Below are positions 1-8,689 of a DNA stretch of 64,000 bases, piece after piece (position 1 is the stretch's first letter; every line of letters begins with the position of its first letter). A model generated the notes under the pieces. The model made no database searches. It was not told the DNA's origin and saw nothing but the letters and a program-made list of their open reading frames with translations. The position numbers and the translations under genes are program-made. Origin of the DNA: Streptomyces sp. NBC_00443 (lineage in GTDB: Bacteria; Actinomycetota; Actinomycetes; Streptomycetales; Streptomycetaceae); the NCBI RefSeq assembly GCF_036014175.1, contig NZ_CP107917.1, positions 5,270,001 to 5,334,000 on the forward strand, given 5' to 3'.

Positions 1-777
1 CATGTACCGCTGGGCCTGGTTGAGCATGCCGCCGTTGTACTCGAAGAGCTTGATGAAGAGGAACGCCAGCAGGAAGACGGTCCCGTACGGTCCGACCAGC
101 GGCTCACCGTGGCCCTGGAGCTCCGGCCGGTCCCAGGCTTCGAGGAAGCCGATGCCCTTGTCGTTCAGTTCCATGATGACGGCCACGAACATCGCGACAC
201 CGGCCAGCAACTGGATGATGAACTGGCCGAGTTCCGTGAGCGCGTCGGCCCACAACCCGCCGATGGTGCAGTAGATCGCCGTGATGCAACCGGTGATGAG
301 GATGCCCTGGTTCAGCGACACACCCGTGAACACCGACAACAGGGTCGCGATCGCGGCCCACTTCGCGCCCACGTCCACGATCTTCAGCAGCATGCCGGAC
401 CAGGCCAGCGCCTGCTGGGTCTTGAGGTCGTAGCGGTTCTTCAGGTACTCCAGCGGAGACGCCACATGCAGCCGCGACCGCAGCCGGTTGATCCGCGGCG
501 CGAACAGCTTCGACCCGATGGCGATGCCCAGCGCGATGGGGAAGGACCAGGTGACGAAGGACGTGACGCCGTAGGTGTAGGCGATGCCCGCGTACCCGGT
601 GAACATCACCGCGCTGTATCCGGACATGTGATGCGAGATCCCGGACAGCCACCACGGCATCTTCCCGCCCGCGGTGAAGAAGTCGCTGACGTTGTCCACC
701 CGCTTGTGCGACCAGACTCCGATCGCCACCATCACGCCGAAATAGCCGATGAGCACGGCCCAGTCGAGACCGTTCAT
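1..777 (-). CDS. Sodium:solute symporter (SSS family), 3' end outside window
   Basis: Open from an ATG at 777 to the window edge (259 codons, no stop), so the C-terminal half is missing. The protein is strongly hydrophobic, with repeated membrane segments starting at residue 5 (DWAVLIGYFGVMVAIGV). The N-terminal pattern DFFTAGGKMPWWLSG and the later GGLWADALTEFGQF are typical of Na+/solute symporters of the SSS family, which import sugars, amino acids or organic acids with Na+. A GGGAGGG ribosome site lies just upstream of the ATG. The substrate cannot be deduced. The neighbouring SDR on the same strand may be a catabolic partner, but 126 bases separate them. Confidence 0.85.
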   Translation of the reverse strand, partial: MNGLDWAVLIGYFGVMVAIGVWSHKRVDNVSDFFTAGGKMPWWLSGISHHMSGYSAVMFTGYAGIAYTYGVTSFVTWSFPIALGIAIGSKLFAPRINRLRSRLHVASPLEYLKNRYDLKTQQALAWSGMLLKIVDVGAKWAAIATLLSVFTGVSLNQGILITGCITAIYCTIGGLWADALTELGQFIIQLLAGVAMFVAVIMELNDKGIGFLEAWDRPELQGHGEPLVGPYGTVFLLAFLFIKLFEYNGGMLNQAQRYM

Positions 778-903
778 GTGCGCCCTCCCAGGGTTCAGCC
801 CGGCGCTCATCGTGGGCGCTGTCGCGTGGACACGACAAGCTGGCGTCGGGTCAAGGGGAGGTAAAATCATTCGGCATGCTGGTCTTGGTTCATCTATGTG
901 AAC

Positions 904-1689
904 TCATCGCATCAGCTCCCCTGCGTTGACCAGCAGTGACTGTCCGGTGATCGCCCGCGCCCTGTCCGAGGCCAGGAACGCCGCCGCGTCCGCCACGTCC
1001 CCGTCCGTGGCGAGGTCGGGCAGCGCCATCCGCTCGGTCAGCCGCCCCAGCACCTCCGACTCCCCGACGCCCTCCGTGTGCGCGGTGAACTGCACGAAGG
1101 CCTGGACCGGCGGTCCCCACATCCAGCCCGGCAGCACGGTGTTCACTCGTATCCGGTGCGGGCCCAACTCCCGTGCCAGCGAGTACATCGCGCTCGTCAG
1201 CGCCCCCTTCGAGGCCGCGTACGCCGCCTGGCGCACCTGCGAGGGGGCGGCGACCGCGGACTGCGTCCCGATGAACACCACCGACCCGCCGCACTCCTTC
1301 AGCGCCGGCAGACAGGCCCGCGTCATCCGCAGCGAGCCCAGCAGATTGACGTCGATGACCGACTGCCAGGTGGCGAAGTCGGCGTCCTCCAGCCCGCCGA
1401 AGTAGGAGTCCCAGGCCGCCACATGAATCACCCCGTCGATCCCGCCGAACCGCTCCCGCCCCAGCGCGGCCAGCGCCTCGCACTGCCGCTCGTCGGTGAT
1501 GTCGGTGGCCAGGTACGCCGTGTGCGCTCCGTCGGGATCGATCTCGCCGACGCTCTTCGCCAGGTTCGCCTCGGTGCGCGCCCCGAGCACGGCGTTCCCG
1601 CCGTCCCGTACGACCGCTGCGGCGACCTGGTGGCCCAGCCCGGCGCCGACTCCCGAGACGACGACGGTCTTGCCGTTGAGCAGTGACAT
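904..1689 (-). CDS. Short-chain dehydrogenase/reductase (SDR)
   Basis: A 261-residue classical SDR, the usual family length. It has the N-terminal Rossmann nucleotide motif SGVGAGLG (a TGxxxGxG variant), the active-site serine region IGTQSAV and the catalytic YAASK (YxxxK) motif. Family members oxidise or reduce alcohol/carbonyl groups with NAD(P)H in the cytosol. The ATG at 1689 is preferred to a TTG one codon upstream. It is divergent from a putative dimeric-barrel protein, and the shared 92-base gap holds a perfect palindrome (1716-1732), so both are probably controlled by one repressor that is not in the window. Substrate unknown. Confidence 0.88.
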   Translation of the reverse strand: MSLLNGKTVVVSGVGAGLGHQVAAAVVRDGGNAVLGARTEANLAKSVGEIDPDGAHTAYLATDITDERQCEALAALGRERFGGIDGVIHVAAWDSYFGGLEDADFATWQSVIDVNLLGSLRMTRACLPALKECGGSVVFIGTQSAVAAPSQVRQAAYAASKGALTSAMYSLARELGPHRIRVNTVLPGWMWGPPVQAFVQFTAHTEGVGESEVLGRLTERMALPDLATDGDVADAAAFLASDRARAITGQSLLVNAGELMR

Positions 1690-1715
1690 CAAGGCCTCCA
1701 GGCTCTGGCGGATTA

Positions 1716-1732
1716 TCTGACGGAGCGTCAGA
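1716..1732. promoter_or_regulatory. Palindromic operator between divergent SDR and hypothetical gene
   Basis: TCTGACG-gag-CGTCAGA is a perfect 7-base inverted repeat with a 3-base spacer. It lies 27 bases from the SDR start and 50 bases from the divergent start. Size and symmetry fit a TetR-type operator; the binding protein is unknown. Confidence 0.55.
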
Positions 1733-1781
1733 GTATGGGCGTCCGAGGGAGGACGGAAGCCACCGGAAGGAAGGGAACGCC

Positions 1782-2621
1782 ATGAGCGAGGACACCCACA
1801 GCGAGACGTACGCCGAACTGGCCGCCGTCGGCCCGTACGGAGTTCACCCGGGCCACGCCCTGATCACCATGGTCGAACCGCACCGGGGCCACGAGTACGC
1901 CTACAACCGCTGGTACGAGGACGACCACTACTACGCCGGCGCGATGGCCATGCCCTGGATGTACGCGGGCCGCCGCTGGGTCGCGCCGAGGGACCTTCAA
2001 CTCCTGCGCTATCCCGAGAAGTCGGCGATCGCCCAGCCGGTCACTGCCGGCTGCTACATCTCCACGTACTGGATCACCGCGGGCCGCTACGCCGACCACA
2101 TGCGCTGGACCGTCGGCATCAACAAGCGCCTCAACCGCGACGCCCGCGTCTACCAGGACCGTACCCACGTCTTCACGGCGTTCCAGGACCACGAGGCCAC
2201 GGTGTACCGCGACGGCGCGGCGGGCCCCCGCGACTTCCACGCCCTGGACCACCCCTACGCGGGCCTGGTGGTGCAGGTCATCGACGCCGACTCCCCGGAG
2301 CAGCGCACCGAACTGCTGGAGTGGCTGCGTTCCCGCCACCTTGCCAAGCGCCTGGCGGACTCCCCGGCGGCGATGGTGACGATCTTCCGGCCCACGCCTC
2401 TCCCGCTCGACCGCATGTCGTACGTCAAGCAGGTCGAGGGCGTCGACACCCGCCTGACCCTGCTGTGGTTCCTGGAGGCGGACCCGAGGGAGTGCTGGGA
2501 AGCCCACTTCACGGGCCTGGACGCGGTGGTGGAGGAGGCGGGGCTGGGGCGCGTGGAACTCGTCGCGCCCTTCATCCCCACAGTGCCCGGCACCGACCGG
2601 TACGTGGCCGACCTGCGCTGA
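1782..2621 (+). CDS. Hypothetical protein, possible EthD-like/dimeric alpha-beta barrel
   Basis: A 279-residue protein starting at the ATG at 1782 behind GGAAGGGA. It is rich in Tyr, Trp and His near the N-terminus (HEYAYNRWYEDDHYY, then MAMPWMYAGRRW). This pattern, an aromatic WYxxDH-like segment and a repeated half (YVKQVEGVDTRLTLLWFLEA), recalls EthD or stress-response dimeric alpha-beta barrel proteins that accompany oxidative degradation enzymes; that assignment is inference. Genuine coding is supported by the strong RBS, third-position GC bias and pairing with the divergent SDR over a palindromic operator. No signal peptide or membrane segment. Confidence 0.75.
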   Translation: MSEDTHSETYAELAAVGPYGVHPGHALITMVEPHRGHEYAYNRWYEDDHYYAGAMAMPWMYAGRRWVAPRDLQLLRYPEKSAIAQPVTAGCYISTYWITAGRYADHMRWTVGINKRLNRDARVYQDRTHVFTAFQDHEATVYRDGAAGPRDFHALDHPYAGLVVQVIDADSPEQRTELLEWLRSRHLAKRLADSPAAMVTIFRPTPLPLDRMSYVKQVEGVDTRLTLLWFLEADPRECWEAHFTGLDAVVEEAGLGRVELVAPFIPTVPGTDRYVADLR

Positions 2622-2649
2622 TCAACGCAGGCCGGTCAGCGCGCGCCGG

Positions 2650-4506
2650 TCAGCGCAGCTCCTCCGGACACGTCGTCCCGCGCGAGAACGCGTACGGCGC
2701 CGCGAGCCGGTACTCGCCCGCCCGCGGAGCGAGCAGCATCGTCCACTTGTCGCCGAGCGCGTCCTCCTCCGTCTCCATCAGACAGCCGTTGACGTTGGCG
2801 TACGACTTCGGCGAGCCCTCGGGACGGCTCTTGGACGCCTCCGTCTCCTTCGGCGGGTCGAGCTTCTTGCCGTCGGCGTCGACGAGGCTCAGCCACGGCG
2901 AGTAGGGGATGCGGATGAGGACGGGCCCCGGCTTGCTCACCCGCATCGTCATCTCGCCCTGCTCGGCCCGCTCGACGACGGTGTTCGGCTCGGCGAGCGG
3001 CGCCGGGGCGGTCACCTCGAACAGCTGCCAGTTGGCGTCGCCCCACACCTGCTTCAGATACGGCATGCCGCGCTGCACCAGCTCCCGCTCACGCTCCGCC
3101 CCCGAGGCGTCCGGCTCGTCCTTGGGCAGCACCACGTAGTGCACGGCCCAGCGCTTGAGCCACTCGCGGTAGTTCGCGGAGTTGAGGGTGTCGTCGTAGA
3201 AGAGCGGGTTGCGCTCCATGTCGGCCTGGCGGTTCCAGCCCCGGGCCAGGTTCACATACGGCGCCAGTGCCGACGCCTCCCGATGCGAGCGGGCCGGCAC
3301 GACCTCCACCCGGCCCTTCTCGGCGCCGACCTCCTGGAGCTCGTTGACCAACGGCGCCAGCTCGCGCGCCCAGGACGCGGCGGGGGCGGCGTGGATGATG
3401 TCGTCGACCGTCTTGTAGCCGATCCACCCGGCGAAGGTGAGCAGGGCCAGCACGGCCGTGTACCACTTGCGTGAGCGCGGCACCGTGTAGGGCAGCACGG
3501 CCACCAGGGCCGTCCCCGCGAACAGCATCGCCAGGCGCGTGATGTTGGAGCCGATCTGCGAGCTGACCACCCAGACCAGCACGACCGCGAGGCCGTAGAC
3601 CGCGGACACCAGCCGGACCGTCTTCCACTCCTCGGGCACGACGAAGAAGGTGACGACGGCGAGCAGCAGCGGCAACAGCACCGAGCCGATCACCATCGGC
3701 TGGGTGCCCGAGAACGGGAACAGCCACGCCGACACCGCGACGACGGCCGCCGGCGCCAGCCCCAGCGCCCAGGCGCCCGGCCGCCGCTTCTGGAGGAACA
3801 GCGCCACCGCCACGAAGCCCACGAACAGCCCCGCGACCGGTGACGCCATGGTCGCGAGCGCGGCCAGCGGCGCCGCGGCCAGCGCCTTCGCCCAGCGCTT
3901 GTAGCGCCAGCGGTGCGGCCAGCAGAACACGACGGCGACCGCGCCCAGCGCGAACATCGTGCCGAGCCCGAACGTCACCCGCCCGGAGATCGCGTTGGCG
4001 ATCAGCCCGAGGACCCCGGCGAACGCGGCCCACAGCGGGTTGCGCACCGACCGGCTGCGCAGCAGGACCAGCGTCAGCAGGCCCGCGGAGATCGTCCCCG
4101 CGATCATCATCGTCGTACGGACACCGAGGACCGACATCAGATACGGCGACACCACGCTGTACGACACCGGGTGCATCCCGCCGTACCAGGCGAGGTTGTA
4201 CGCCGAGTCCGGATGCCGGCCGACGAACTCGGCCCACGCGTCCTGGGCCGCGAGGTCGCCCCCGCTGCTTGCGAACGTGAAGACCCAGATGATGTGAAGG
4301 AGCCCGGCCAGGGTCGTGATCGACAGCACCGGGTGGCGCAGCAGGCGCTCACGCAGGGTGAGGAAGGCGGCGGTCAGCCGCGAGGGCGGTCTGTCCTCCG
4401 TGCGGCTCGGTGCATCTCCCGAGCGTGGCGCGGGCACGCGTATTCGCGGACCGGCTCCCGGTCCCGGATCGGCGTCGTCGGCGCGTGTCGGCTCCGCAGT
4501 GGCCAC
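2650..4506 (-). CDS. Polytopic integral membrane protein of unknown function
   Basis: 618 residues from a GTG at 4506. The first ~60 residues are Pro/Arg/Asp-rich and cytosolic-looking. About a dozen hydrophobic helices follow (for example LSITTLAGLLHIIWVFTF and TTMMIAGTISAGLLTLVLL), then a long soluble C-terminal domain from about residue 400 containing the segment VVLPKDEPDASG and ending in an RGTTCPEEL-like tail. The architecture (hydrophobic half plus extracytoplasmic C-terminal half) resembles glycosyltransferase- or ArnT-like membrane proteins, but I see no diagnostic motif. It lies next to the D-Ala-D-Ala carboxypeptidase gene on the same strand, so a cell-envelope role is plausible but unproven. 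Confidence 0.8.
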   Translation of the reverse strand: MATAEPTRADDADPGPGAGPRIRVPAPRSGDAPSRTEDRPPSRLTAAFLTLRERLLRHPVLSITTLAGLLHIIWVFTFASSGGDLAAQDAWAEFVGRHPDSAYNLAWYGGMHPVSYSVVSPYLMSVLGVRTTMMIAGTISAGLLTLVLLRSRSVRNPLWAAFAGVLGLIANAISGRVTFGLGTMFALGAVAVVFCWPHRWRYKRWAKALAAAPLAALATMASPVAGLFVGFVAVALFLQKRRPGAWALGLAPAAVVAVSAWLFPFSGTQPMVIGSVLLPLLLAVVTFFVVPEEWKTVRLVSAVYGLAVVLVWVVSSQIGSNITRLAMLFAGTALVAVLPYTVPRSRKWYTAVLALLTFAGWIGYKTVDDIIHAAPAASWARELAPLVNELQEVGAEKGRVEVVPARSHREASALAPYVNLARGWNRQADMERNPLFYDDTLNSANYREWLKRWAVHYVVLPKDEPDASGAERERELVQRGMPYLKQVWGDANWQLFEVTAPAPLAEPNTVVERAEQGEMTMRVSKPGPVLIRIPYSPWLSLVDADGKKLDPPKETEASKSRPEGSPKSYANVNGCLMETEEDALGDKWTMLLAPRAGEYRLAAPYAFSRGTTCPEELR

Positions 4507-4640
4507 GTGTGAGGCACTCCCCGTACTGTCCCGTCTTCTGTTCTGGCCGCGTCCCGTTTCCCGCGTGTTGTCGGCCTTGTCCCCGAAGGTTCCCCGACTG
4601 CGCCTTGTGGGCGACGACCTGCCCGATTCGTGACGCTAGC

Positions 4641-4677
4641 ACGCAGCCCGCCGACAGACGCTGTCGGCGGGCTGCGT
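4641..4677 (-). terminator. Terminator of the D-Ala-D-Ala carboxypeptidase gene
   Basis: A perfect 16-base stem (4641-4656 with 4662-4677) closing a 5-base loop, just downstream of the stop at 4704 and upstream of the membrane-protein gene. No T-run follows, as is usual in Streptomyces. Confidence 0.8.
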
Positions 4678-4703
4678 CAGGGTGCCGTGGTGTCGCCCCC
4701 GGG

Positions 4704-7303
4704 TCAGGTGATGCGGGTCAACTTGTCCGTGAAGCCCGGTTCGGTGAGCTCCGACTGGAGGGCGACCGGAATCTTGACCGCGCCGCTGCTGCCGTCACCC
4801 ACGGTGAGCGTGCCCACCTTGGTGCCGGCCGTCGCGGTGTGCGGTACGGCGTCGGAGGCGAAGGTCAGCTTCACCTCCAGGCCGGACCAGCCGACCGCCG
4901 TGACGTCCTTGGTGGCGACGACCGGGGTGCGGCCGCCGAGACCGTCGTCGACGTACCCGACGACGTCGCCCTTCTTCAGGATCGTCGCCGACTGCAGCGT
5001 GTCCTGCGCGGCGCGGATGAGCTGGTCGCCCGAGTCGAGAGCGGCGGCGAGGATGCCGCTGCCCGCGTCCGGCTGGCGTACCACGGCGCCGACGATGGTC
5101 CGGGTCTCGCCGCCGATCTCCTTCTTCGCGGCGAACACGAGGTTGCCGAGGGCGGAGGTGGTGGTGCCGGTCTTGATGCCGACGACGTCGTTCTTGCCGA
5201 CCAACTGGTTCCAGTTGCCGTGGTTCACGCCCTTGTAGTCGTCGTACGACATCATCGCGGCGACCTCGCGGAAGGCGGGGTACTTCATCGCCGCCTTGGC
5301 CAGCTTCACCTGGTCCACGGCCGTGCTCACGGTGGTGTTGTTGAGCCCGGACGGGTCGGTGTACGTCGTGTTCGTCATGCCGAGGTCCTCGGCGGCGGCG
5401 TTCATCTTCTCGACGAACCCCTTCTCCGAACCGGCGTCCCAACGGGCCAGCAGACGGGCCACGTTGTTCGCGGATGCGATCAGGATGCTTTCCAGGGCCT
5501 CGCGCTGGGTGATCTGGTCGCCGTTGGTCACGTTGACGGTCGACTCCTGGCCGGCGTCGGACTGGTCCTCGGCGGCCTGGTCGATCTTGATCTTCGGGCC
5601 CTCGTCACCGCTTTCGAGCGGGTGCTCGCGCAGGATGAGGTACGCCGTCATGACCTTGGCGACGCTGGCGATGGGGACGGGCTTCTGCTCACCGGAGGAG
5701 CCGAAGCTGCCGATGCCGTCGACGTCCAGCGCGGCCTGGCCCTCTGTGGGCCAGGGGATGTCGACCTTGCTGCCGTCGAAGGTGTAGCTGTCCTTCGCGG
5801 TGAGGTCGAGGGTGGGGGCCGGGAGCGGGCGCACGTTCTGCACGACCGCGAAGACGATCGCGAGCAGCAGGACCAGCGGGGTCCAGATCTTGACCCGCCG
5901 GATCGCTGTGCGGACCGGAGTGTCCGGGGGCGGCGGCGTGTTCGTGAGTTCGGCGAGCAGGTCGAGCGGGGGCCTGGGGGGCAGGGGTTGCTGGGTGGTG
6001 CGCTCGGGGCCGATCTGGGGGATGGCGGCGGTGGCGTCCGCTGCGGGGCCTTCGGCGTTTCCGGGGTCGGGGGCGCGCTCGGGGTCGGGGTCTTGGGGGC
6101 GTCCGGCTTGATGTCGGGCTTGAGTGCGACGAACTTGCTGGTGCGCTCGGCGGGGGTCTCCGGTGCGGGGGCCTTCAGCGTGGTGGTGGGCTGGTCCACC
6201 GGGGGCTGCTTGGCGGGGCGCACGGTCTTGAAGACGGCGGTGGGTTGGTCGACGGCCTTGCCCTTGGCCTCGGCTTCGCCTTCGGCCTTCGTGTTCCCAC
6301 CCGCACCACCCGTGCGGCTCTCGTCGTCGGCTGCGGGTGGCCCCTGAGGGGCGTCCTCGCCGTCGGCGGCTGCGGGTGCGTCAGGAGTGCTGCCCTCGGC
6401 GGCTTCGGGGGAGTCCTCCGAGTCGGCGTCAGCGGCGTCGGCAGCCTCGGCGGGCTCACCCGAGCCGTCTTCGGCGCCCTTGTCCTCGCCCTCGGCCTCG
6501 TCGTCGTCCGAGGTGGCCACCCAAGCCGCCACAGCCGCCCTCAGCCGAGCGTCGCCCTCGGCGGGCGAGCCGTCGGCGTCTGTCGCGTCGGCGCCATCGG
6601 AGACGTCCTCCGCGTCGTTCCCCTCCGCGGCGCCGTCGCTCACCGCACCCTCGCCGGTCGAGGACTCGGCCTCCGCCTCCGCGTTCTCGACCGCAGACCC
6701 CGCTTCGCGGGCGTCGTCGGCCGCAGCGCCCCCGCTCTCGGTGCTGTCGGCCGCGGCGTCCGTGCCCTCGGCGTCGTCAGCCGTAGCGTCCGTGCCCTCG
6801 GCGCTGCCCGCCGTAGCGTCTTCGCTCACGGCGTCGTCGTCGGCCACCGTGTCCGCGCCCTCGGCGTCGTCGGCCGTAGCGTCCGCGCTCTCGGTGCTGT
6901 CCGCGGCAGCGTCTCCGCCGTCGGCGTCGTCGGCCGTGGCGTCCGTGCCCTCGGTGCTGTCTGCGGCAGCGTCTCCGCCGTCGGCGTCGTCAGCCGTAGC
7001 GTCCGCGCTCTCGGTGCTGTCCGCCGCAGCGTCCCCGCCCCCGGCGTCCTCGGCGGTGCCCCCCGGCTCCTCCAGCCGTGCCCGTACCGCGTCCAGGTCC
7101 TCTCGTGACAGGACCCTCGTCGCCGTGTCGACGCCGCCGCGCGGCGCCGTGGCTTCGCGGGCCACTGCGAGGCGGGGGTCGCGTCGTTCGCCGGCGTCCT
7201 GCCGGGTGGGACTCTCGGGTTCGGGAACCGGGGCCGTGCTCCCCGACGTCGGTTCTTCCGACGACTCGCGCTGCTTCGACCTGTCGGGGGACTCGCCCGC
7301 CAC
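4704..7303 (-). pseudogene. D-alanyl-D-alanine carboxypeptidase (S11), frame broken
   Basis: The C-terminal part is a clear low-molecular-mass penicillin-binding protein of peptidase family S11, which trims pentapeptide side chains of peptidoglycan outside the membrane. The three catalytic motifs are present: SVAK (near 5660), SAN (near 5480) and KTG (near 5165). A membrane anchor (IWTPLVLLLAIVFAVVQ) precedes them. The N-terminal ~400 codons, acidic and Ala-rich with 20-residue repeats, are in a different frame. Third-position GC bias moves from one frame to the other near 6050-6100, so one base appears to be missing there. The start is the GTG at 7303, with GGAGGAGG five bases upstream. The downstream frame has no credible start before its membrane anchor. 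This is either a sequencing error or a disrupted gene. Confidence 0.75.
6866..7045. repeat. Three 60-base tandem repeats in the carboxypeptidase N-terminal region
   Basis: Three nearly identical 60-base copies (6866-6925, 6926-6985, 6986-7045), with more degenerate copies down to about 6720. They encode a 20-residue Asp/Ala/Ser/Thr unit (core ADSTESADATADDADGG). The result is a long acidic, probably disordered cytosolic arm before the membrane anchor. Confidence 0.85.
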
Positions 7304-7468
7304 CGATGCCTCCTCCATGTGCCGCCGCACGGCCTCCGTGCGGCGTCCGAACAGTGAGCCGTCACTCGGACACCGTGCCCGTACGACCCCCCGTGCCGCT
7401 GTCCGAACCATGTACCAGTGTCCTGTGCGCGGCACTCCACTCACCCGGTAGACGAGAACGACATACCT

Positions 7469-7490
7469 ACCGGTTCCCTTACGAACCGGT
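7469..7490. promoter_or_regulatory. Inverted repeat upstream of the GPP34 gene
   Basis: ACCGGTTC-ccttac-GAACCGGT, a perfect 8-base inverted repeat, ends 66 bases before the GPP34 start in the divergent region shared with the carboxypeptidase gene. It is a candidate operator; no cognate regulator is adjacent. Confidence 0.45.
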
Positions 7491-7556
7491 CACGCACCCT
7501 CGACAGATGAATGTGAGAGGGGTCACCCTGTCTTTCATCCACGCGGGGAGGCATGG

Positions 7557-8312
7557 ATGGGCAGGAGCCGCAGAACAATTCCGGAGGAGCTTCTGCTGCT
7601 GGCGTTGGACCCGACCACGGGTACCACCGCACAGCCGCAGTCGCTCGACCTCGGTCTGGCCGGAGCACAGCTAGTGGAGCTGGCGCTGGCCGGACGGATA
7701 GCCCCAGACGGGGATCGTATCGCCGTGGTAGCCCCACGGCCGACTGGAGATCCAACACTGGACTGTGCGTTGGAGTTGCTGCGAAGGCGTGGCGCTCCCG
7801 TGCGTGCCGTCCACTGGATTGGCGGGCCCCGGCTGGGGTTGCGCCAGACCTACCTCTCGCATCTGGAGCGGTGCGGCATGGTGCATGCCGTGGCCGGTCA
7901 GATGTGCGGGGTGTTGCCGACGACTCGCTACCAGGCGACGGACAACGCCATCAGCCGGGAGATCAGGGCCCGGCTGGATTCCGCGATCCGCACCGGCGTA
8001 CCGCCGGACCCACGGACCGCGGCACTGGCCGCACTGGCACACGCGGTCGGCCTCGGCAAGCACCTGTATCCGGGGAACGAGGGACGGTCGTCCCGGTCCC
8101 GGCTCAGGGACCTGATCAGGCACGACCCCATGGGCGGTCTCGTCGCGCACGCCGTGATGGACGTCCAGAACGGTGCGGCCGCACAGCCGCGCCGCAGCCC
8201 GGCCCCGGCCGGCCGTCAGGCCGCCCCCGGAGGCAGGGTCGCAGCGGAACCCGCACGCGGTGTTCCGGTGCAGCCGCACCGCGGATCCATGGCGCGAGTC
8301 GTGGCCCACTGA
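7557..8312 (+). CDS. GPP34/GOLPH3-like phosphoprotein
   Basis: 251 residues. The segment starting TIPEELLLLALDP, then LAGAQLVELALAGRI and later TALAALAHAVGL, matches the helical GPP34 (GOLPH3/Vps74-like) fold, expanded in Streptomyces. Eukaryotic members bind phosphatidylinositol-4-phosphate on Golgi membranes; the bacterial role is not settled. The last ~55 residues are Pro/Ala/Arg-rich and likely disordered. The start at 7557 follows GGGGAGG; an overlapping ATG four bases upstream is in another frame. It is divergent from the carboxypeptidase gene, with an 8-base inverted repeat in the gap. Confidence 0.8.
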   Translation: MGRSRRTIPEELLLLALDPTTGTTAQPQSLDLGLAGAQLVELALAGRIAPDGDRIAVVAPRPTGDPTLDCALELLRRRGAPVRAVHWIGGPRLGLRQTYLSHLERCGMVHAVAGQMCGVLPTTRYQATDNAISREIRARLDSAIRTGVPPDPRTAALAALAHAVGLGKHLYPGNEGRSSRSRLRDLIRHDPMGGLVAHAVMDVQNGAAAQPRRSPAPAGRQAAPGGRVAAEPARGVPVQPHRGSMARVVAH

Positions 8313-8689
8313 GCCGCACGTCCACGACCCGCACCACCGAATGACCCGGGCTGTGCACCCGGCTTGCTCGACCACGCACCAACACGCACCGCCACGTACC
8401 ACCACGCTTCACACGCTCGCACTCGCACGCCACGTGCAGCGCCGCACCGCAGTCACCGAGACCGGTTCGGGAGCCGCTGGTCCGCGCGGGGTGACGGGAC
8501 CGTTTGCCCGGACGACGGCAGCGGCCCCGCCGCCCCGCGCGGCCGCATGTGCGGGGGTCCTGGCGAACTGGCGTGTATCCAGCGCATATCCACCGTTTCC
8601 CAGCGGTAGTAAGCACCTTGGTGGCAGTCTGCTCAACAGCAGATACGCAAAGTGGCAATCGCAGGCAGGCAGCCGGAGGTGCACGTCCA
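8313..8689. other. Intergenic region without a supported gene
   Basis: 377 bases between the GPP34 gene and the XRE regulator. The left part is CA-rich low-complexity sequence (repeated cacgcac/ccacg words). The right part contains a small inverted repeat TCTGCT-caac-AGCAGA near 8630 and presumably the promoter of the regulator. Open frames here lack RBSs and coding bias. Confidence 0.5.

Noticed and set aside
6009..6030. Programmed -1 frameshift at C-CCC-CCA in the carboxypeptidase gene
   Set aside because: The heptamer lies at the right phase, but codon bias has already moved to the downstream frame 20-30 codons earlier, so slippage here would not join the coding parts.
4410..6347. 645-residue plus-strand frame
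   Set aside because: It runs antisense through two well-supported genes; its Val/Arg/Gly-rich text is a shadow of GC-biased codons.
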